From positions 1 to 28,449 of the forward strand of contig CALCDB010000024.1 in assembly GCA_937901395.1 (NCBI GenBank): 28,449 nucleotides of DNA. The letters run 5' to 3'. The stretch is from an uncultured Verrucomicrobiota bacterium. Lineage in GTDB: Bacteria; Verrucomicrobiota; Kiritimatiellia; RFP12; UBA1067. The position numbers were made by a program, and so were the translations under genes. Of the stretch, positions 23,978 through 28,449 are shown in pieces. The notes beneath the pieces are model-generated. The model had not been told where the DNA came from. It searched no databases and saw only the letters and a program-made list of their open reading frames with translations. Numbering within the stretch: position 1 is the first letter of the stretch; every line of letters starts with the position of its first letter.

Positions 23978-25741
23978 CGTTCATGCCCGTTGAATATCGC
24001 CCTTAGTATCGCCCCGACTCGCGGAGCGGTCGTGCGCCCGCCAGATTCGCCGTTCTCTATCACCATCGCTATCGCTACGCTTGGCTTCTCGACTGGCGCA
24101 TACGCGATGAACCACGTGTTCTTACGGCGGTTCTTCCCTTGCCCGACTTCGGCCGTTCCGGTTTTTCCCGCTACCTCGACCTCGACGCCTTCGCCTCCCA
24201 AGCTTCCGCTGCCCCGCGTTTTCCCATCGCCCTTTACGACCATTCTCATTCCCTCGCGCACTATATTCAACTGCGCTTGGCTAAATGGCAACGCCTTGCG
24301 TTCGAATGGCGCTTCCTTCTTGAGGTGCGGCGTGACTAAATATCCAGTTCCGATCGCCCCCGCTACGCAAGCCATCTGCAATGGGCTCGCCAATAGCATG
24401 CCCTGCCCGATCGACATTTGCGCAAGATCGCCAGGATACCATTGCTCCTTGTACATCTTGCGTTTCCATTCTCCATCTGGAACGACCCCCGCCATATCGA
24501 CCGCCAGATCGATGCCCGTCTTCGCGCCCAGGCCGAATTCACGCGCCGCGGTGATTACGGCGTTGCTGCCGATCTCCATACCCAAATTGCAAAAATACGG
24601 ATTGCAGCTCTTCATCATCGCATGGCGCATGTCAATCGGTCCGTGTCCCCAATATGCCGTGCAACGTAGCGCCATGGGACCTAACCGGAATGCGCCATCG
24701 CAGCTGTATTCGGTATCTTCCAAGTATCCCTCCCGCAATCCGGCGAGCGCGCAAATCGGCTTGAACGTCGATCCTGGCGCATACGCGCCTCCTGAAGCGC
24801 GATTGAACATCGGTCTATCGGGGTCGTCCATCAGCTTTCTGTATTCGGAACTTCTTAGAATCGGAACGCATGCCCTTAGATCGTATGCGGGCGCGCTGGC
24901 CATCGCCAATACCTCGCCGTTTTGCGGATTCATCACCACGCATGCGCCTTTCTCCCCTTTGAGTTGCGCCTCCACCACTCGTTGAAGTTCGGCGTCCAAT
25001 GCCAACCGAAGATCGGGTCCCTTATCCGCCTCCACTACCGTCTGTTCGTCGATTGCGAATCCCCTTGCGTCCACCAGTAGCTTCACCTCGCCCGGCATCC
25101 CCCTTAGGAACCCATCGTAATAACGCTCCAATCCCTCTCGCCCGAATAGCTCCTGATTGCGAAACGCGAAACGCTCGTCGCCGGCTTCCGAAGATGCCTC
25201 CGCTCGCCCTACGAACCCTATTATGTGCGAAGCCAACGATCCTTCCGGATATACGCGTTCCGCCGTCTCCATTATCCTGAAGCCCATGAACTCCGCCTCG
25301 TGTTCGCTGAAAATCGCCACTTCCCTGTTTCCGATGTCGCGCCATACGACGAGCGGCATCGCCAGGGATTGGTCGATGTGCCTTTTCGGTCAACGGAAAA
25401 TCAAGCCCCATCGCCGCCCCGACTCGTTCGATCGCATTCGAGATCGCCGTCGCCGTCGCCTCCCATGTCCTCGCTTGAAAGCATACGGGATCGCACGCTA
25501 TCGTGAGCGCGGTGCGATTGCCGGCCAGTATTTTGCCGTTCCTGTCGAGAATGCGTCCGCGAATGCCCGCCGTCTGAACTCTGCGCATCGACTGCGCCGA
25601 TGACGCGTAGTTGTAATTCGCCGCGGCGTCGATCTGCACTTCCTTGAGCCGCTTCGCCAATTGCAGTAGCCCGATTGCGAATATGATCGCGATCACCACG
25701 CAGGAAAGCGCGCTGACGACGGGTTTATCCTTGTTCATCAA
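23974..25741 (-). CDS. mrdA: Penicillin-binding protein 2 (transpeptidase), broken by a frameshift near 25385
   Basis: This is the elongasome transpeptidase that crosslinks peptidoglycan. It is read as two frames. Residues 1-119 (25741-25385) carry the membrane anchor (about 10-28) and the non-catalytic start GIRGRILDRNGK (59-70). The rest continues in a different frame to 23974. Removing one base of the T4 run at 25383-25386 joins them into a 588-residue protein reading LTERHIDQSLAMPLVVWRD across the join. The catalytic motifs are intact: SxxK in APGSTFKP (Ser324), SCN (378-380) and KTG (526-528). The downstream part alone has an ATG at 25359 giving 461 residues. The defect is either a real mutation or a sequence error. 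The gene overlaps mreD by 17 bases and rodA by 4. Confidence 0.9.
25380..25390 (-). other. Frameshift site in mrdA
   Basis: The run TTTT at 25383-25386 (AAAA on the coding strand, in ACCGAAAAGGCAC) marks the point where the upstream frame loses PBP2 similarity and the downstream frame gains it. The downstream frame has a TGA 10-12 coding bases before the run, so the shift must lie close to here. A single extra base, or two missing bases, would explain it. Confidence 0.85.
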
Positions 25742-26186
25742 TCGCCGCCTTCCTTTCCGCCCACTTGAGAATCACGTCAACCGCCAATATCGTCGCCGCG
25801 CCAATCGGTATCGCCATCATCATCCGCAAGAACACTCCCTCGCCAACCTTCCCGCCCATCCACGGCAATAGCCACGCCTGATAGATCGGATAGCTCGCCA
25901 ACATCATCGCTCTTGGCAGCCCTATCCACCTTACCAGAATCGCCGCCAATAGAAAATAACTCACGCTCGTGGCGATCGGCAACGACGATATCGAATCTTC
26001 CGCCGCCCCCGCCGCAATCGCGAATATCACCGCCGCCAGCATCGCTCGGCGATGCGCCGATAGTTGCACCGCCGAAAGCAACACCGGAAAGCCAACTCCA
26101 AGGAATTTCGGCAACAACTCCTCCAAGCTGGCGCCGATTACCAGCACGATTATCGCGAGCGTCAATTGGATTATGCTATTTCGCAT
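25725..26186 (-). CDS. mreD: Rod-shape-determining membrane protein MreD
   Basis: This 153-residue, strongly hydrophobic protein has about five membrane helices. It is the inner-membrane component of the MreBCD elongasome complex. MreD sequences diverge widely. Here the call rests on size, topology, the central VIFAIAAGAAEDSISSLPIATS stretch (split by charged residues as in MreD) and its place between mreC and mrdA. I start at ATG 26186, which overlaps the mreC stop by 11 bases. The frame from 26264 would add 26 basic residues overprinting mreC. The 3' end overlaps mrdA by 17 bases. Confidence 0.87.
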   Translation of the reverse strand: MRNSIIQLTLAIIVLVIGASLEELLPKFLGVGFPVLLSAVQLSAHRRAMLAAVIFAIAAGAAEDSISSLPIATSVSYFLLAAILVRWIGLPRAMMLASYPIYQAWLLPWMGGKVGEGVFLRMMMAIPIGAATILAVDVILKWAERKAAIDEQG

Positions 26187-26970
26187 GACGGATGAACACG
26201 TCCTCCAATGCCGAATAATCGACTTGTGGCAGCACTTCACCCTCGTACGAGAGTCCCTTCGCATCCTTGCGAACGTCCAATAAAGTGCCTACTTCGATAC
26301 CGCGCGGGAATATTCCCCCTCGCCCTGACGTCAATACCCTGCAACGCGGAGCGACGCCATTCGTATTCGTAAAGTGCCTTATCAACAACTGCTCGTCATC
26401 GCCACCGTAGATTATTCCGGTTGGGCGTTGCTCGCCATCTTCGGTTTCCACCTCGACCGCTACCTTCACCGAGTCGTCGGTTATCAAGGTGATTTCCGAA
26501 GTATGCGCGGTTACCGAGGTTACCTTGCCTACCAATCCTTCCGGAACCACGACGACCGCCCCGACCTCGACTCCGGCGATCGAGCCCTTGTCTATGCGTA
26601 TCGTCTTGCCCATTCCCGCGGCTCCGCCATTTCGCGATAATACCGCCGCCGCCAACCAGCGTTCGGGCATCCTCGCGCGATATTCGAGAACCCTCCTGAG
26701 TCGCGCATTCTCGACTTCCAATCGTTCCACGTCCCCGCGCAACAACGCCAACGCCGCTACCTCGCGCCGCAATTGCACGTTTTCCGCCGCTACCTCGCCC
26801 GCCTTGAACCACCCCGATACTCTCGACCACACTTTCGTGCGCCAAGCCCGCGATGCATTCTCCGCCGGATACGCCGCCTCGATGGCGATATTGCGCCAAA
26901 TGATCAGGGCGCATACCCCGACTATCGACAATGCTATCGCTATTAACGTTCCAGTGGTTTTCGACTTCAC
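26176..26970 (-). CDS. mreC: Rod-shape-determining protein MreC
   Basis: This is a 264-residue periplasmic elongasome scaffold with an N-terminal membrane anchor (about 7-27). A coiled-coil segment follows (about 60-98: AENVQLRREVAAL then RLEVENARLRRVLEY). The beta-barrel core includes IRIDKGSIAGVEVGAVVVVP, GLVGKVTSV (about 144-152) and the late TSGRGGIFPRGIEVGTL, all MreC signatures. MreC is thought to activate the PBP2-RodA synthase, whose genes follow. The ATG overlaps the mreB stop as ATGA (26967-26970). Confidence 0.95.
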   Translation of the reverse strand: MKSKTTGTLIAIALSIVGVCALIIWRNIAIEAAYPAENASRAWRTKVWSRVSGWFKAGEVAAENVQLRREVAALALLRGDVERLEVENARLRRVLEYRARMPERWLAAAVLSRNGGAAGMGKTIRIDKGSIAGVEVGAVVVVPEGLVGKVTSVTAHTSEITLITDDSVKVAVEVETEDGEQRPTGIIYGGDDEQLLIRHFTNTNGVAPRCRVLTSGRGGIFPRGIEVGTLLDVRKDAKGLSYEGEVLPQVDYSALEDVFIRHAK

Positions 26971-28004
26971 GAAGCTCGCCTGTTCTTGGCGAGGAAGTCG
27001 AGCTCGTTCATTACAACCCCAGTGCCTTCGGCGACCGCCGAGAGCGGATCATCCGCTACCGTCACCGGCAGCCCCGTCTGCGCGGCCAGGAGTTTATCGA
27101 GACCGCGCAATTGGGAACTACCGCCCGAAAGCACAAGCCCGCGATCAACCAAATCCGCCGCGATTTCCGGCTGACAACGATCGAGCGTCGCACGCACTGC
27201 TTCTACTATCAGCGCTACCGGATCCTTAAGGGCATCACGTATTTCTTCTGAGGTTATAGTTAAAGTCTTCGGCAACCCCGCCACAATATCACGGCCGCGC
27301 ACCTCGTAGGTTGACTCTTCTCCCGTTGGATATGCGCTACCTATCTTTATCTTTATGTCTTCTGCGGTACGCTCTCCGACGAGAAGATTGTACACGCGCT
27401 TCATATGACTCATAATCGCATCGTCCATCGCATCGCCGCCGGCCTGACGCGCCGAGTAGCTGTGCACGATGCCCGCGAGCGAGATGATCGCCACCTCGCA
27501 CGTTCCGCCGCCGATGTCGACGATCATCGAACCGGCCGGCTCGGAAACCGGAAGCCCCACGCCGATCGCCGCCGCCATCGGCTCCTCGATCAGAAAGACC
27601 TCGCCCGCGCCAGCGTCATGCGCCGCCTCTTCGACCGCACGCTTCTCGACTTCGGTGATCCCCGACGGAACCGCCACCACCAGCCGCGGCTTCGCGTACT
27701 TCGAATAGAAGCGAGGCGGACAAACCTTTTCGATGAAATACTTGATCATCGCCTCGGTGATGTCGAAGTCTGCGATCACTCCGGACTTCATCGGACGAAT
27801 GGCGACGATATTGCCCGGTGTGCGGCCCAGCATGCGCTTTGCCTCCTCGCCGACGGCCAGGACGCGCTTGGAACCGGCCTGTATCGCCACCACCGAAGGC
27901 TCGCGAAGGACAACGCCGCGATCTTTCACGTAAACGAGAGAGTTCGCGGTACCAAGGTCGATACCGATGTCGGTGGAGAACAGCGATTTCAGTTTTCCAA
28001 ACAT
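26967..28004 (-). CDS. mreB: Rod-shape-determining actin homologue MreB
   Basis: This 345-residue cytoplasmic actin-like ATPase forms membrane-bound filaments that steer the elongasome. Nucleotide-binding motifs are DIGIDLGTANSLVYV (phosphate 1), VPSGITEVEKRAVEEAAHDA, IEEPMAAAIGVGLPV, DIGGGTCEVAIISL (phosphate 2) and LSGGSSQLRGLDKLL (adenosine). Length and order are those of MreB throughout. It is the first gene of the long directon. A near-consensus promoter lies 10 to 38 bases upstream of the start codon, and no Shine-Dalgarno sequence is present. GC is about 60-67% in lines I counted, higher than in most downstream genes, perhaps from codon selection in a highly expressed gene. Confidence 0.98.
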   Translation of the reverse strand: MFGKLKSLFSTDIGIDLGTANSLVYVKDRGVVLREPSVVAIQAGSKRVLAVGEEAKRMLGRTPGNIVAIRPMKSGVIADFDITEAMIKYFIEKVCPPRFYSKYAKPRLVVAVPSGITEVEKRAVEEAAHDAGAGEVFLIEEPMAAAIGVGLPVSEPAGSMIVDIGGGTCEVAIISLAGIVHSYSARQAGGDAMDDAIMSHMKRVYNLLVGERTAEDIKIKIGSAYPTGEESTYEVRGRDIVAGLPKTLTITSEEIRDALKDPVALIVEAVRATLDRCQPEIAADLVDRGLVLSGGSSQLRGLDKLLAAQTGLPVTVADDPLSAVAEGTGVVMNELDFLAKNRRAS

Positions 28005-28013
28005 AATGAGTAT

Positions 28014-28042
28014 ATTTTATGCGATTTTTTGGTTTTCGTCAA
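28014..28042 (-). promoter_or_regulatory. Sigma70-type promoter for mreB and the downstream directon
   Basis: On the - strand, -35 TTGACG (28042-28037) and -10 TAAAAT (28019-28014) are separated by exactly 17 bases. Start of transcription is expected near 28007, only about 3 bases before the mreB ATG (28004). No SD sequence lies between. The -35 box begins 8 bases after the aspartate kinase stop. No terminator hairpin is seen between the two genes. Confidence 0.75.
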
Positions 28043-28049
28043 GGGGACG

Positions 28050-28449
28050 TCATCCGAAAAATGCCTTGTAGAGCGACCGAACCGCAGCGTCGCGGTCCTG
28101 CTTGCGGATGGCGATCATGAACGAGACTTCGCTCGAGCCCTGGTTGACCATCGACATCGAGATGCCCGCCGAGGCGAGCGCCAGGCACGCCTTCGCCAGC
28201 ATGCCGGGCGTGTAGCACATGCCCTCGCCCACGACCATCAGCATCGTGAGGTCCCGCTCGATCGTCACGAAGTCGGGATTGAGCGCCTCGCGGATCTTCC
28301 GGATGATCGCCTGGTCCTTCTCCTTCGGCAGGAACTGCTCCTTCACCACCACGCACTGCGAGTCGACGCCCGACGGCATGTGCTCGTAGGAGATGCCCGC
28401 CTCCTCGAGGACCTGCAGGAGCTTCCGGCCGAAGCCGATCTCGCGATTC
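28050..28449 (-). CDS. lysC: Aspartate kinase, C-terminal ACT-domain part (5' end beyond window)
   Basis: The last 132 codons of an aspartate kinase, the first enzyme of the lysine/threonine/methionine (and diaminopimelate) pathway, run in from the window edge. The visible sequence begins NREIGFGRKLLQVLEEAGIS, the ACT-domain entry typical of aspartokinases, followed by YEHMPSGVDS. The second ACT repeat has LMVVGEGMCYTPGMLAKA and the allosteric segment MVNQGSSEVSFMIAI, matching the family. The catalytic domain lies outside the window. Hand counts of two 60-base lines give 65-67% GC, well above the central operon. It is on the same strand as mreB but is separated from it by a promoter. Confidence 0.93.
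   Translation of the reverse strand, partial: NREIGFGRKLLQVLEEAGISYEHMPSGVDSQCVVVKEQFLPKEKDQAIIRKIREALNPDFVTIERDLTMLMVVGEGMCYTPGMLAKACLALASAGISMSMVNQGSSEVSFMIAIRKQDRDAAVRSLYKAFFG

Noticed and set aside
25022..25382. Continuation of the upstream mrdA frame past the frameshift
   Set aside because: The translated sequence becomes Arg/Gly-rich with no PBP2 similarity, while the other frame carries the conserved protein.

Overview
The window reads as a chromosomal segment of a diderm (Gram-negative), LPS-making, rod-shaped bacterium. The evidence is a complete set of envelope genes: mreBCD, mrdA (PBP2), rodA, murJ, lpxK, lptD and lolCD. The ExbB/ExbD/TonB-like proteins with PA14-like domains, the very large periplasmic TPR protein and the two-subunit class I fumarase suggest the PVC superphylum, perhaps Kiritimatiellota or Verrucomicrobia. 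That placement is inference and no marker gene here proves it.

Layout. Positions 1-301 hold the 3' end of an IS3-family transposase on the + strand. Positions 302-442 are non-coding and carry a copy of the IS-end sequence, a strong hairpin and a short 12-bp direct repeat. Everything after that is on the - strand. Read in the direction of transcription (right to left), the order is: the C-terminal end of an aspartate kinase (28449-28050), a promoter, then mreB, mreC, mreD, mrdA, rodA, rng, lptD, lpxK, murJ, a 1040-residue TPR protein, a 252-residue periplasmic protein, exbB, exbD, exbD, a TonB/PA14-like protein, a Sel1-like protein, a second TonB/PA14-like protein, lolC, lolD, a phosphohexomutase, a TPR lipoprotein, cvpA, an SDR, the two fumarase subunits and tRNA-Ser(UGA).

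From mreB to the fumarase (28004 to 549) every gap is 40 bases or less. Many junctions are 4-base ATGA/GTGA overlaps, so this is one directon of about 27 kb, and the only clear promoter seen is just upstream of mreB. The first third builds the elongasome and exports or assembles LPS and lipid II. The middle third encodes a PMF-driven ExbBD-type machine with two unusual paralogous transducers and TPR partners. The last third handles lipoprotein release, sugar phosphates and central carbon metabolism.

Points that stand out: (1) the ExbB-ExbD-ExbD-TonB/PA14 cluster embedded in the envelope operon; (2) a 90-bp, 89/90-identical repeat covering exactly the 5' ends of two otherwise divergent exbD genes; (3) a +1-type frameshift inside mrdA; (4) a near-consensus promoter so close to the mreB start that the mRNA should be almost leaderless; (5) an LptD with a very short N-terminal domain and an ambiguous start.
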